A DNA stretch of 59,743 nucleotides from an uncultured Oscillospiraceae bacterium (GCA_910588935.1 CAJUSM010000003.1:1-59743); one strand, 5' to 3'; positions 1 to 9,000 are shown, numbered from the stretch's first letter. Notes: generated by a model not told the origin, from the letters alone. A program made the numbers and translations.

Positions 1-1
1 G

Positions 2-196
2 CGTACCCTTTGGAAACAGGGCGCTATGGCTTACCGGGCCCTTTTTGCGGAGAAGACAGAGCGTTCGGCCCGGGTCGCCCTGTTTTTGGCGGTGCTGGAA
101 CTGGTGAAGAGCCGCCGTATCCGGGTGGAGGGGGAAGGAGAGTATTGCTGGGTGGAGCTTCAGGCCAGGCCCTCTGGAAGAAAGGAGAACGGCTAA
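2..196 (+). CDS. scpA: ScpA, segregation and condensation protein A (3' end only)
   Basis: Only the last 64 codons are in the window; the frame is open to the left edge and stops with TAA at 194-196. The residues read as the C-terminal winged helix of ScpA (…RALFAEKTERSARVALFLAVLELVK…), the part that contacts the head of the SMC ATPase. ScpA is the kleisin subunit of the bacterial SMC-ScpAB condensin that organises and segregates the chromosome. Identity rests on this tail plus the immediate downstream scpB, 6 bases away, the usual Firmicute order. Confidence 0.88.
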   Translation, partial: RTLWKQGAMAYRALFAEKTERSARVALFLAVLELVKSRRIRVEGEGEYCWVELQARPSGRKENG

Positions 197-202
197 ACAT
201 AT

Positions 203-796
203 ATGGAGTTAAACGAACTGACCGGTAAGGCAGAGGCAATCCTGTTCGCCAGCGGCGAGCCGGTGGCTCTGGACAGGATCGCTCAGGTTTTAGGCGTAAG
301 GACTTATGTAATAGAGGAAACAGTGGCCGGCCTGCAAAAAAAGTACAACACACCGGAAAGCGGCGTGCATCTGCTGCTGCTGGGGAATACAGCCCAGTTT
401 TGTACCAACCCCGATTATATCCAGCCTGTGCGGGAGGCTTTGGACCTTAAGCGCAATACGCCGCTGTCGCAAGCGGCTATGGAGGTGCTGGCGGTGGTTG
501 CTTACAACCAGCCAGTAACAAAAGCCTTTGTGGAGCAGGTTAGGGGCGTGGATTGTTCTGGAGTCATTGGCAGCTTAGTGCAAAAGGGGCTGCTGGAGGA
601 GCGTGGCCGGCTGGAGCTGCCGGGCAGGCCGCTGCTTTACGGCACCACAGAGAATTTTCTGCGATGTTTTCAGCTCTCTTCTATTGATAAACTCCCGCCG
701 CCCCCTGCTGTAGGCGAGGAGGAGCCAGAAGAGGAAAGCGAGGACCCTGACGGGGCAGAGAGATATGGCTTTTTGGAGCAGACCACTTTATTGTGA
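203..796 (+). CDS. scpB: ScpB, segregation and condensation protein B
   Basis: 197 aa, close to the usual ScpB length. ScpB dimers bind the ScpA kleisin in the SMC condensin complex and help chromosome compaction and segregation. The sequence shows two winged-helix domains; the second holds the diagnostic run QAAMEVLAVVAYNQPVTK followed by VRGVDCSGVIGSLVQKGLL and the GRP-LLYGTTENFL segment, after which an acidic Glu-rich tail follows, as in many homologues. An AGGAG lies upstream of the ATG. It directly follows scpA and its stop overlaps a possible GTG of the next gene, so the four genes to gerW look like one operon. Confidence 0.95.
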   Translation: MELNELTGKAEAILFASGEPVALDRIAQVLGVRTYVIEETVAGLQKKYNTPESGVHLLLLGNTAQFCTNPDYIQPVREALDLKRNTPLSQAAMEVLAVVAYNQPVTKAFVEQVRGVDCSGVIGSLVQKGLLEERGRLELPGRPLLYGTTENFLRCFQLSSIDKLPPPPAVGEEEPEEESEDPDGAERYGFLEQTTLL

Positions 797-810
797 AAGG
801 AAGTGGGCAG

Positions 811-1464
811 GTGATCATCCTATATATTCTGGGTGGAATTCTGCTTTTGCTGGTTTTGGTCACTCTAATTCCGGTGCGGGCCAGGCTAGAGTTTCGAGAG
901 GCCTTTTCCTTAGAGCTGGGTATTCTCTTTTTCCGTATCCCCTTGCTTCCCGGGGAAGGGGCAGAGGAGCCTGAGCCTGGAAAAGAGGAAAAACAGGAGG
1001 AAGAGGAAAAACAGCCGAAAAAGCCGGGAGGAAACAGACTGAAAGCTGCCTTGAAGCGGGAAGGCTTTCAGGGGTTCCTGCAATCCCTAGGCGAATTAAT
1101 CGGCCTGGCGGGCCGGGCCGGGGCCGGTGTGCTAAAAAGGCTGCGCCTGCGGGAGTTTGACCTGTATCTTTGCTTGGCCGGAAAGGAAAACGCGGCGGCG
1201 AGCGCGGTTTTGTATGGGCGGCTTTCTGCTGGGGTATACTCGGCTTGCGGCGGATTGTTTACCCTAATGCCCTGCCGGCACAAGGGCGTTACCGTAGATT
1301 TAGACTATTCCGCCCAGGAAAACAGAGTGGTTTTTTCCGCCGAGCTTTCTCTGCGGCCGTTTTTTGTACTAAAGGAGCTGCTGGTGTTTTTCCTAAAAAG
1401 CCTATGGCCTTTGGGTAGAATCCTGAAAATGATGTTGCGTACAGAAAGGAAGGTTAAAGCATGA
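811..1464 (+). CDS. DUF2953 family membrane-anchored protein (YtfI-like)
   Basis: About 217 aa. Starts with a hydrophobic segment (VIILYILGGILLLLVLVTLIPV) that should be one membrane anchor, then an amphipathic region with a Glu/Lys-rich stretch around residues 50-75 and a basic C-terminal half. The family (DUF2953, YtfI in Bacillus) has no established biochemical role but is habitually found next to gerW/ytfJ in spore formers, exactly as here. A GTG at 811 is preferred because AAAGGAAG sits 6-7 bases upstream; another GTG at 793 overlaps the scpB stop and is a less likely start. The stop overlaps the gerW ATG (ATGA), indicating translational coupling. Confidence 0.8.
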   Translation: MIILYILGGILLLLVLVTLIPVRARLEFREAFSLELGILFFRIPLLPGEGAEEPEPGKEEKQEEEEKQPKKPGGNRLKAALKREGFQGFLQSLGELIGLAGRAGAGVLKRLRLREFDLYLCLAGKENAAASAVLYGRLSAGVYSACGGLFTLMPCRHKGVTVDLDYSAQENRVVFSAELSLRPFFVLKELLVFFLKSLWPLGRILKMMLRTERKVKA

Positions 1465-1883
1465 GCGAGAACAAGGTGAACGGCCTGCTGGGTGTCAGTA
1501 TGGAAAAAATAAAAGAAATGGTAGATGTAAATACCGTGGTGGGTGACCCAATTACTACACCAGACGGCACCACCGTGATCCCTATTTCCCGGGTGAATTA
1601 CGGCTTTGCCGCCGGCGGCTCCGACCTGCCCTCTAAGGCCCAGCCAGCAGGGGGCTTGTTCGCGGGGGGCAGCGGCGCTGGGATTACCGTAAGCCCTATG
1701 GCGTTTTTGTCTATCCATAACGGCGATGTGCGGGTGATCCAGATAGAGCCCTATTTCAGCTCTGTGGACCGGGCTTTGGAGAAAATTCCCGAGGTGGTGG
1801 ATATGCTGGGTTCCCTGTTTGGCAAGAACAAGCAGGGGCCAGAAGAGGATGCCCCTGTTCCGGCGCCAGAGTCTTCTGACTAA
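1461..1883 (+). CDS. gerW: GerW family sporulation protein (YtfJ)
   Basis: 140 aa, standard length for GerW/YtfJ. The N-terminal helix and the motif VVGDPITTPDGTTVIPISRVNYGFAAGG are the family signature; a glycine-rich loop follows and then a conserved AFLSIHNGDVRVIQIEP strand. In Bacillus the protein is sporulation-associated and needed for normal germination with some nutrients; the molecular activity is unknown. It starts inside the stop of the preceding DUF2953 gene. Its presence is one of the few direct hints that the organism belongs to a spore-forming lineage. Confidence 0.93.
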   Translation: MSENKVNGLLGVSMEKIKEMVDVNTVVGDPITTPDGTTVIPISRVNYGFAAGGSDLPSKAQPAGGLFAGGSGAGITVSPMAFLSIHNGDVRVIQIEPYFSSVDRALEKIPEVVDMLGSLFGKNKQGPEEDAPVPAPESSD

Positions 1884-1940
1884 AACGAATAACTTTCCGC
1901 CTGTCCGCATAGTCTGGTTTGGAGAGGCGGGTGTTTGTTC

Positions 1941-3077
1941 ATGAAGAAATTTCTGTTTCAGGGGCTGGCATTGGCATTGGCTTTTGTGCTGCTCCCTATG
2001 GTTCCGGCGCGGGCGGCAGAAAAGCCCTCGGTATCGGCTGCCAGTGCAATTCTCATTTCTGCCGACGATGGTTCGGTAATATTTGAGAAAGATGCCCACA
2101 GGCAGCTGGCTATGGCCAGCACCACCAAAATAATGACCGCGCTGCTTACCCTGGAGGAGGCTGCCCGGTTGGATGACCCGGTATTGGATGTAACCGAAGA
2201 GATGGTCCGGGTAGAGGGCTCGTCCATGGGGCTGCAGGCCGGCAACAGGCTTACCCTGACCAACCTTACCGCCGGTATGCTGCTGGCCTCTGGCAATGAC
2301 GCCGCCAATGCCGCGGCTATTTTTCTAAGTGGCAGCCAAGAGGAATTCCGCTCTTTAATGAACGCCCGGGCTCAGGAAATCGGTATGACGGAGACCAGCT
2401 TTGTTACCCCTTCTGGGTTGGATGACGATAACCATTATTCCACTGCCTATGACATGGCGCTTTTGGCCAAGACAGCCCTGAAAAACCCAGAGTTCGCCAG
2501 AATTGCCGGCAGCGCCAGCCTACAGGTAGAGTTCCTTGAGCCCCCTCAAAAGGTAACATACAGCAACCATAACAAGCTGCTGCGCCTATATGAGGGATGT
2601 ATTGGTGTAAAAACCGGTTTTACAAAAAAGGCGGGGCGCTGCCTGGTATCTGCCGCTTGCCGGGAGGGCACTACCCTAATCGCCGTAACCCTAAATGCCC
2701 CGGATGATTGGGATGACCATATGGCCCTGTTTGATTACGGCTTTGCTACAGTGAAAACCGTAAACTTTGGCGGCCAGGATTTTTCCCAACAACTCCCTCT
2801 GGTAGGGGGGCTTCAAGCCCAGGCAGAGGTGGAGGGAGGCGAGGGGGTAGCCATTACTCTGCCGCTAGAGGAGGCGGAAGGGATTACCGCGGAAATTTTG
2901 CTGCCTAAGTTCCTGTATGCCCCGGTTTCCTTAGGGGAGAGGGTGGGCAGTATTCGGTACTTAGCAAATGGGCAGGAGCTGTACCGTGTGGCGATTACAG
3001 CAAGGGAAAGCGTGGCAAGCCTAGAGCCGGAGCCTGGTTTTTGGGAAAACTTCTGGCAAAGGCTGCGGGGCAAATAG
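1941..3077 (+). CDS. dacF: D-alanyl-D-alanine carboxypeptidase, DacF type (serine-type, S11)
   Basis: 378 aa from the ATG at 1941 (an in-frame TTG at 1935 is less likely). A signal peptide MKKFL…VPARA ends near residue 25. All three penicillin-binding motifs are present: STTK at 60-63 with nucleophile Ser60, SGN at 117-119, and KTG at 224-226. The enzyme trims the terminal D-Ala from peptidoglycan stem peptides outside the membrane. A C-terminal beta-rich domain (PBP5_C like) follows residue 270 and the tail WENFWQRLRGK could be an amphipathic membrane anchor. In Bacillus, DacF acts on the forespore side; position behind gerW fits a sporulation-linked role, but a vegetative role is also possible. 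Confidence 0.92.
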   Translation: MKKFLFQGLALALAFVLLPMVPARAAEKPSVSAASAILISADDGSVIFEKDAHRQLAMASTTKIMTALLTLEEAARLDDPVLDVTEEMVRVEGSSMGLQAGNRLTLTNLTAGMLLASGNDAANAAAIFLSGSQEEFRSLMNARAQEIGMTETSFVTPSGLDDDNHYSTAYDMALLAKTALKNPEFARIAGSASLQVEFLEPPQKVTYSNHNKLLRLYEGCIGVKTGFTKKAGRCLVSAACREGTTLIAVTLNAPDDWDDHMALFDYGFATVKTVNFGGQDFSQQLPLVGGLQAQAEVEGGEGVAITLPLEEAEGITAEILLPKFLYAPVSLGERVGSIRYLANGQELYRVAITARESVASLEPEPGFWENFWQRLRGK

Positions 3078-3139
3078 AGGGTAAAAAATAATTCATATAC
3101 CGGCAAATGCAGGAATAGAAGAATAAAGGAGCGCTCAAA

Positions 3140-5071
3140 ATGAAAAATTATGGCCTGCCGGTTACGGCGGTAAAAGAGGGGGAAGGCTTTTGGCCCCAAA
3201 GGCAAAAGCTGATCCGGGACACGGTTTTGCCTTATCAGTTCAGCATTCTTAACGATCAGCTGGAAGGTGTGGAGAAAAGCCATGCCATAGAAAATCTCCG
3301 GCTGGCGGCAAAGGCCGGCAGTGGTCAGCCTGTAGCCCCTGAAGAATACTATGGCATGGTGTTTCAAGACAGCGATGTGGCCAAGTGGCTGGAGGCGGCC
3401 GCTTTTTCCCTGGCGCAGAACCGAAATCCCGCATTGGAAGAAGAGATCGACAGGGTGGTAGGGCTGCTGTCGCGGGCCCAGTTTCCCGATGGGTATCTTA
3501 ATTCTTACTTTACCGTAAAGCAGCCTGGCCGCAGATGGACAAATCTTCAGGAAGCCCATGAGCTTTACTGCGCGGGGCACCTTATAGAAGCGGCCTGTGC
3601 CTATTACGAGACCACAGGCAAAGACGATTTTTTGCATATTATGCGAAAGAATGCCGATCACATTTATGCCCATTTTATGCGGGAGAATCCCCGGGGCTTT
3701 TCTGGCCATCCAGAGGTAGAGCTGGCGCTGATGAAGCTTTTCCGGGCCACAGGGGATTCTCGCTACCAAGAGCTTGCCCAGCATTTTGTGGATGTAAGGG
3801 GGCAGGATCCTCATTATTTTGAGGAAGAGCGAAAAAAACGGGGCTGGTACCTTTGGCAAGAAAACGATGACGCCCTGGATAAGGACTACACCCAAAGCGC
3901 GAAGCCGGTTCGTGAGCAAAAGGATGCGGTAGGCCATTCGGTGCGGGCAATGTACCTTTATACCGCTATGGCGGATTTGGCTGGAGAAACCGGAGAGGCT
4001 TCTCTGAAAAACGCCTGTTCTCAGCTTTGGGAGAGCACGGTTCAGCGTAGAATGTATGTAACCGGAGGCATAGGCTCCACCACTATTGGAGAGGCGTTTA
4101 CTGTAGATTATGATCTGCCTAACGACACAGTATATGCGGAAACCTGCGCTTCTATTGGCCTTATCTTCTTTGCCCGAAAGATGCTGGAGATGGAGCCAAA
4201 AGTAGAATATGCGGATACCATGGAGCGGGCGCTGTACAATACTGTTTTGGCGGGCATGGCCCTGGATGGACAGCGGTTTTTCTATGTGAATCCTCTGGAG
4301 TGCGCCCCGGGGATTTCTGGAGTAGCGGTAACCCACCGGCACGACCTGCCCCAGCGGCCCCAGTGGTATGCCTGTGCCTGCTGTCCCCCCAATGTGGCCA
4401 GGCTTTTGGCCTCTCTGGGCAGTTATGCCTACTCTGCAGGAGAAAATACCCTGTTTGTGCATCTCTATATGGATGGCCGGGTGGAAACCCCCTTTGGCTG
4501 GGCCTTAAACTGCGAGACAGATTATCCTGTCAGCGGCCATGTTACTTATACGTTCTGTGGGGCGGCACAGGGCACAATTGCCCTGCGCCTGCCAGGCTGG
4601 AGCCCTAAGGCTGTCCTAAAGCGGAATGGGGAGGCGGTTAACATCGGCTCTGTGCAAAGGGATGGGTACGCCTACCTGACCGGCAGCTTTCAGGAGGGGG
4701 ACAAGCTGGAGCTTGTTTTGGATATGATGCCTAGAAAGGTGTATGCTTCCTCCAAGGTTCCGGCAGATACTGGCCGGGCAGCGGTACAGCGGGGCCCCCT
4801 TGTGTACTGCGCCGAAGGAATCGATAACGAAGGGGATGTGTTTTCCCTTTCATTCCGCCGGGAGGGCGGCCTGGAAGCTCAGGCTTTCCAGCCAGAGCTT
4901 TTGGGGGGCATTGTTCCCATAACGGCGCGGGGCTGGCGGACAGAAGCCACGAACTCCCTTTATAGCGATACCCGTCCAGGGCGGGAGCCGGTGGAAATCC
5001 GGCTGATCCCATATTACGCCTGGGCCAACCGTGGGCTAAGCCAGATGCGGGTCTGGCTGCCGGAGAATTGA
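3140..5071 (+). CDS. Glycoside hydrolase family 127, probable beta-L-arabinofuranosidase
   Basis: 643 aa, the usual size of GH127 (DUF1680). The catalytic zinc site of the family can be read off: Glu318 in GEAF as acid/base, Glu334 and Cys336 in YAETCAS, and Cys414-Cys415 in ACCPPN, where the first cysteine is the expected nucleophile. An (alpha/alpha)6 barrel fills residues 1-420 and beta-domains follow. No signal peptide, so it should act in the cytoplasm on short arabinosides taken up by the cell; the exact substrate cannot be told. RBS AAAGGAG precedes the ATG by 9 bases. No transporter or sugar regulator adjoins it: it sits alone between dacF and a pseudouridine synthase. Confidence 0.93.
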   Translation: MKNYGLPVTAVKEGEGFWPQRQKLIRDTVLPYQFSILNDQLEGVEKSHAIENLRLAAKAGSGQPVAPEEYYGMVFQDSDVAKWLEAAAFSLAQNRNPALEEEIDRVVGLLSRAQFPDGYLNSYFTVKQPGRRWTNLQEAHELYCAGHLIEAACAYYETTGKDDFLHIMRKNADHIYAHFMRENPRGFSGHPEVELALMKLFRATGDSRYQELAQHFVDVRGQDPHYFEEERKKRGWYLWQENDDALDKDYTQSAKPVREQKDAVGHSVRAMYLYTAMADLAGETGEASLKNACSQLWESTVQRRMYVTGGIGSTTIGEAFTVDYDLPNDTVYAETCASIGLIFFARKMLEMEPKVEYADTMERALYNTVLAGMALDGQRFFYVNPLECAPGISGVAVTHRHDLPQRPQWYACACCPPNVARLLASLGSYAYSAGENTLFVHLYMDGRVETPFGWALNCETDYPVSGHVTYTFCGAAQGTIALRLPGWSPKAVLKRNGEAVNIGSVQRDGYAYLTGSFQEGDKLELVLDMMPRKVYASSKVPADTGRAAVQRGPLVYCAEGIDNEGDVFSLSFRREGGLEAQAFQPELLGGIVPITARGWRTEATNSLYSDTRPGREPVEIRLIPYYAWANRGLSQMRVWLPEN

Positions 5072-5073
5072 TA

Positions 5074-5847
5074 ATGGCCGGGAAAAGCAGGCTGCAGAAA
5101 ATTCTGGCGGAAAATGGAGTGGCTTCCCGCCGGAAAGCTGAGCAGCTGATTTTAGATGGCCGGGTAACCGTAAATGGCAGGGCAGCTCGGCTGGGAGACA
5201 GCGCGGTCCCTGGAAAAGATCGGATTGCCGTAGATGGAAGGCCCCTGGAGCCAGTGGGGGAAAAGATCTACCTGGCGCTACACAAGCCTAGGGGATTTGT
5301 TACAACAATGGAGGACGAACGGGGCAGGAGATGCGTGGCCCAGCTGGTAGAGGACGTGCCTGCCCGGGTATACCCAGTAGGCAGGCTGGACAAGGACTCA
5401 GAAGGGCTGCTGCTGATGACCAATGACGGGGAGTTTGCCAACGGGGTGGCCCACCCCAAAGCCCATGTGGCCAAAACTTACCGGGTAACTTTGCGGCCAG
5501 GGATTAACGAAGAGCAAATGGTAAAAATCAGCACGGGAATACAGATTGACGGCAGAATGACCGCTCCGGCAAAGGTCCGGCTGCTGGAACAGCAGCGGGG
5601 CCGGGCTGTGGTAGAAATTATCCTGTACGAGGGCAGAAACCGGGAGATCCGCAAGATGTGTGAGTCTTTAGGTCTTGAGGTGGCAAGGCTAAAGCGAATT
5701 GCCATTGGCCCGGTGCGTTTGGCCATGCTGCCGCAAGGCAAGCACCGGGAGTTAACCAAGGAGGAAATCCGGGGCCTGCTGGCAGAGGCCAAAAAGGGCG
5801 GAAAAACCAAAGGCCCCCAGGCAAAGGCAGCCAGGGGACCGGTATAA
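5074..5847 (+). CDS. rluB: Pseudouridine synthase, RsuA/RluB family
   Basis: 257 aa. An S4 RNA-binding domain covers about residues 1-60 (RLQKILAENGVASRRKAEQLI), then the RsuA-type catalytic domain with GRLDKDSEGLL, where Asp106 is the catalytic aspartate, and the family motif GRNREIRKMCESLG near 190. It isomerises a uridine in rRNA, most likely 23S helix 89 as RluB does. The tail is Lys-rich. ATG 5074 is chosen because GGAG at 5062-5065 lies 8 bases before it; a TTG two codons earlier overlaps the GH127 stop. In many Firmicutes this gene follows scpB directly; here gerW, dacF and GH127 intervene. Confidence 0.9.
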   Translation: MAGKSRLQKILAENGVASRRKAEQLILDGRVTVNGRAARLGDSAVPGKDRIAVDGRPLEPVGEKIYLALHKPRGFVTTMEDERGRRCVAQLVEDVPARVYPVGRLDKDSEGLLLMTNDGEFANGVAHPKAHVAKTYRVTLRPGINEEQMVKISTGIQIDGRMTAPAKVRLLEQQRGRAVVEIILYEGRNREIRKMCESLGLEVARLKRIAIGPVRLAMLPQGKHRELTKEEIRGLLAEAKKGGKTKGPQAKAARGPV

Positions 5848-5860
5848 ATGTATTGGGCTG

Positions 5861-5890
5861 AGGCTTCAGGCGTTTTGCCTGGAGCCTTTT
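5861..5890. terminator. Hairpin terminator between rluB and feoB
   Basis: Arms AGGCTTCAGGC (5861-5871) and GCCTGGAGCCT (5877-5887) form an 11-bp stem with one G-U pair and a 5-base loop, followed by TTTT. It lies between two convergent genes and may stop both. Confidence 0.75.
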
Positions 5891-5903
5891 CTGAACGGAA
5901 AGC

Positions 5904-8030
5904 CTACATTCCGAAAATTCGGGCAATGGCTGCCACCACAAAGCAAATGCTCAACCCGCAAACGGTGGGAATCGCGACTGCCGCCGCGGTCCATTTCCAG
6001 CTCTGGCTTTCCTTTCGGATGGTTATGCAGGTGGTGGAACAGGGCCAATGCATAAGAGAAAAGAGAATCACACAAAGAGCTGTAACCCAAGTCCAGCCAT
6101 TATTTACCAGCAGGGTTCTAAGGGCGGTAAGATCGTTGAGTTCGGTGAGGCTGCCCTGGGAAAGATAGGCCATAAGAATAAGAGGGATTACAATTTCATT
6201 GGCCGGAAGGCCCAAAATAAAGGCCAGCAGGATTACGCCGTCCATGCCGAACAGCTGGGCAAAGGGATTTAAGAAATTAGCGCAGTAAGTGAGCAAGGAA
6301 AGCCCCTCCACTTGAATGTTGGCCATGAGCCAAATTACCAAACCCGCCGGGGCAGCTACAGATACCGCCCTACCCAGTACAAACAGAGTTCGGTCGAAGA
6401 TAGAGCGTACAATCACTTTGCCCACCTGAGGCCGGCGATAGGGAGGAAGCTCCAGGGTGAAGGAGCTGGGAACCCCCTTGAGTATGGTAGCAGATAAAAA
6501 CTTAGAGACAACAAAGGTCATCCCCATTCCTAGGGCCAGTACACCTACCAGCAGAAGGGCCGAGAGTATGGAGTCCCCAAGCCCGCCGGAAGCGCTTACA
6601 AAAAATAAGGTGATGAGAGAGACCAGCATAGGCAGCCGGCCATTGCAGGGAATAAAGCTGTTGGTTAGCATAGCAATCAGCCGCTCCCGTGGGGAATCAA
6701 TAATCCGGCAGCCTACTACGCCGGCAGCGTTGCAGCCCAGGCCCATGGCAGAGGTAAGGGCCTGCTTTCCGCAGGCTCCACAGCGCTGAAAACAGCGGTC
6801 CATGTTGTAGGCTACCCGAGGCAAGTAGCCCAAATCTTCCAGCAAAGTGAACAGCGGAAAGAAAATTGCCATAGGCGGCAGCATAACAGCCGTTACCCAA
6901 GCCAGGGTCTTATATACCCCATCGCAAAGCAGGCCGGTCAGCCATTCTGGCGAATTTGCCCACTGAAACAGCTCCCGCAGCCGGTCTCCTACCCAGAAAA
7001 GCCCCTGGCTCAAAAGCTGAGAAGGGTAGTTGGCCCCAGCAATGGTAATCCAGAAAATAGCCAACAGCAAAAGGAGCATAATGGGGAACCCAGTAACCGG
7101 GCTGGTGAGAATTCGATCCAGCTTGCGGTCACGTAGGCTGTAACCGCCCATGGAACTTTTTGTGCAGGCCTGGGCGATTCTTTCTGCCTGGCGTACAGTG
7201 CAGGCGGCCATAGAGTCTCGGAGCTCCTGCCGCTTGGGGGCAATTTCACGGATGAGTGCCTGCACCTCTTCATCCTTAGCCAGTTCTGCCCCCAGCTCCT
7301 TTGCCAAGGAGCCGGAGAGGCTCTCATCTCCGCCCTCAATCAGCTTAATGGCCAGCCAGCGGGGCGGAAGCTTTTCGCCGGAGATTTTTTCTACCCTTGG
7401 CATGAGCCGGGCAATTAGCTTTTCTATGTCAGGGCCATAGTTTACAGGCGGTATCTTCCTTGCCTCTGGGGCAGCCTCTGCAAGGGCGGCTACCTGCTCC
7501 ATCAGTTCCTCCAGGCCCTGCCCCGACCGAGCGGAGGTTCCCACAACCGGTACTCCCAAGAGCAGAGAAAGTTCTTCTAGGTCAATTACGATTCCCTTAC
7601 GCCTGGCCTCGTCCAGTAGATTGACGCAGACCATTGCTTTGGGGGCTATCTCCAGCACCTGAAGTACCAGGTTTAGGTTCCGCTCTAAGCATCCAGCATC
7701 GCACACTACCACAGCGCAATCGGCCTCGCCAAAGCACAGGAAATCTCGGGCAGCCTCTTCTTCGGCAGAGTGGGCCAAAAGAGAGTAGCAGCCCGGCAGA
7801 TCTACCAGGATATATCCCTTTTCCCGATATTCCCAGCGCCCCTGGGCATTAGTAACAGTTTTCCCTGGCCAATTTCCTGTGTGTTGATGCAAATTTGTAA
7901 AAGCGTTGAATACGGTACTCTTTCCTACATTAGGGTTTCCCGCCAGCGCAATCACTCGGTCGCTAGAAAAGCGCTTTTCTATTGTTAGCCGGCCAGCGCC
8001 CAGGCCGGTAGATTCTCTAGAGAGCCCCAT
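5904..8030 (-). CDS. feoB: FeoB, ferrous iron transport GTPase/permease
   Basis: 708 aa. The N-terminal G domain has G1 GNPNVGKS at 31-38, the switch/G2 region HQHTGNWPGKTV, G3 DLPGCYSL and G4 NLLD; a GDI-like helical domain follows, then two Gate-type membrane blocks with LGCNAAGVVGCRI and FIPCNGRLP containing the conserved cysteines. FeoB moves Fe(II) across the membrane under anaerobic conditions. It lies 8 bases after feoA in one operon and ends at a shared hairpin terminator. The C-terminus (SLMHWPCSTTCITIRKES) is the normal last membrane segment, so the gene is intact. Confidence 0.97.
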   Translation of the reverse strand: MGLSRESTGLGAGRLTIEKRFSSDRVIALAGNPNVGKSTVFNAFTNLHQHTGNWPGKTVTNAQGRWEYREKGYILVDLPGCYSLLAHSAEEEAARDFLCFGEADCAVVVCDAGCLERNLNLVLQVLEIAPKAMVCVNLLDEARRKGIVIDLEELSLLLGVPVVGTSARSGQGLEELMEQVAALAEAAPEARKIPPVNYGPDIEKLIARLMPRVEKISGEKLPPRWLAIKLIEGGDESLSGSLAKELGAELAKDEEVQALIREIAPKRQELRDSMAACTVRQAERIAQACTKSSMGGYSLRDRKLDRILTSPVTGFPIMLLLLLAIFWITIAGANYPSQLLSQGLFWVGDRLRELFQWANSPEWLTGLLCDGVYKTLAWVTAVMLPPMAIFFPLFTLLEDLGYLPRVAYNMDRCFQRCGACGKQALTSAMGLGCNAAGVVGCRIIDSPRERLIAMLTNSFIPCNGRLPMLVSLITLFFVSASGGLGDSILSALLLVGVLALGMGMTFVVSKFLSATILKGVPSSFTLELPPYRRPQVGKVIVRSIFDRTLFVLGRAVSVAAPAGLVIWLMANIQVEGLSLLTYCANFLNPFAQLFGMDGVILLAFILGLPANEIVIPLILMAYLSQGSLTELNDLTALRTLLVNNGWTWVTALCVILFSLMHWPCSTTCITIRKESQSWKWTAAAVAIPTVCGLSICFVVAAIARIFGM

Positions 8031-8038
8031 AGCGGCGC

Positions 8039-8317
8039 CTACTCAGCAGCCAGCATAGCCGGGCTGGCTGCTGGGGTCCGAAAAGGAGTTCCAATTGTGA
8101 TAGAGCGGGCATCGCTGCCCCGCAGGGCGATTACAGCGCCTCGGATGAGGTAGGCGCTGGGGTCGCCCAAAGGGCTTTTGCCCAAGCACTCAATCACTGT
8201 GCCGGGAATAACCCCCAAATCCTGAAACCGCCTGCGCATGGCCCCCTGGGCGGAAAGGCCTGCAACCTCTGCTTTTTCTCCTGGAGCCAGCTGGGTAAGG
8301 CTAAGCTGAGAAAACAT
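8039..8317 (-). CDS. feoA: FeoA, ferrous iron transport accessory protein
   Basis: 92 aa, SH3-like FeoA fold with the conserved start LSQLAPGEKAEVAGL and the core RRRFQDLGVIPGTVIECLGKSPLGDPSAYLIRGAVIALR. FeoA binds FeoB and supports its transport activity. GGGAG stands 11 bases before the ATG. First gene of the feoAB operon and divergent from a DtxR-family regulator, which is the expected partner for iron-dependent control. Confidence 0.95.
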   Translation of the reverse strand: MFSQLSLTQLAPGEKAEVAGLSAQGAMRRRFQDLGVIPGTVIECLGKSPLGDPSAYLIRGAVIALRGSDARSITIGTPFRTPAASPAMLAAE

Positions 8318-8337
8318 ATATCAATCATCTCCCGAAT

Positions 8338-8357
8338 AGTTTTAGTTGAAGGAAACT
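8338..8357. promoter_or_regulatory. Candidate operator in the feoA/regulator intergenic region
   Basis: The 122-base divergent region contains AGTTT (8338-8342) and AAACT (8353-8357) separated by ten bases, an imperfect inverted repeat of the size bound by DtxR/MntR dimers. It is placed between both start codons. The arms are short and no clear consensus box was recognised, so this is only a candidate. Confidence 0.25.
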
Positions 8358-8439
8358 TTCTTTCCCGATACCACTATATTCACTTTGTACAAACCTGTGA
8401 CAGGGATTCCCGGGAAAGAGGAAAGCAGGGAGGGGCCAG

Positions 8440-8856
8440 ATGGAAGGATTTTACACCATAAAGGGCTATGGCTTGGTTCAGCAGGGGCAGCTTACCTCGG
8501 CAATGGAAGACTATCTAGAGATGATTTATCGCATGCAGACAGCCGGCGAGGGTGTGGTACGAGTTTCCGCATTGGCGGCTTCTCTCCATGTGCGGCCATC
8601 TTCCGCCTCAAAAATGGCGGGGAACCTTCGGGAAAAGGGGCTAATCAGTTTTCCCAGGTATGGTTATATCACCCTGACGAAGGCAGGCTTAGGGGTAGGA
8701 GAATACCTGCTGAGCCGCCACGAACTGGTAAACCGGTTGCTCTGCGCCATTAACGGCACAGAAGACGAGCTGGAGGAGTGTGAAAAAATTGAGCATTTTC
8801 TTTCCCCAAGGACGGTAACCAATATTCCAAGCTTTCTAGAGAAAATTAAAGTGTAA
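8440..8856 (+). CDS. Metal-dependent transcriptional regulator, DtxR/MntR family
   Basis: 138 aa, the length of the short MntR/IdeR-like members without an SH3 domain. The N-terminal winged helix (SAMEDYLEMIYRMQ…VRVSALAASLHVRPSSASKMAGNLREKGLI) is typical; the dimerisation part carries EYLLSRHELVNRLL and ECEKIEHFLS, which contain the His and Glu residues that normally bind the metal. It probably senses Fe(II) and represses the divergent feoAB when metal is plentiful. Good GGGAGGGG RBS a few bases upstream. Ends 13 bases before no further gene; trkA has its own promoter downstream. Confidence 0.9.
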   Translation: MEGFYTIKGYGLVQQGQLTSAMEDYLEMIYRMQTAGEGVVRVSALAASLHVRPSSASKMAGNLREKGLISFPRYGYITLTKAGLGVGEYLLSRHELVNRLLCAINGTEDELEECEKIEHFLSPRTVTNIPSFLEKIKV

Positions 8857-9000
8857 GCCAGAACGGTTTTGGTTTGCAAATCCTTTCCATCTTTTTCAAT
8901 TTCTGCAAAAAGTATTCTAAACGCACTTCAAACTGGGCAGCATAAAGGCTTGGTATATGCCAGATTCAGAAAGATCATTAATTATAAGGAAAAATTGTGG

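Noticed and set aside
2813..4462. A 549-codon open frame antisense to the GH127 gene.
   Set aside because: The sense frame has full family motifs and RBS; the antisense product has no recognisable domain and reflects GC-rich codon bias.
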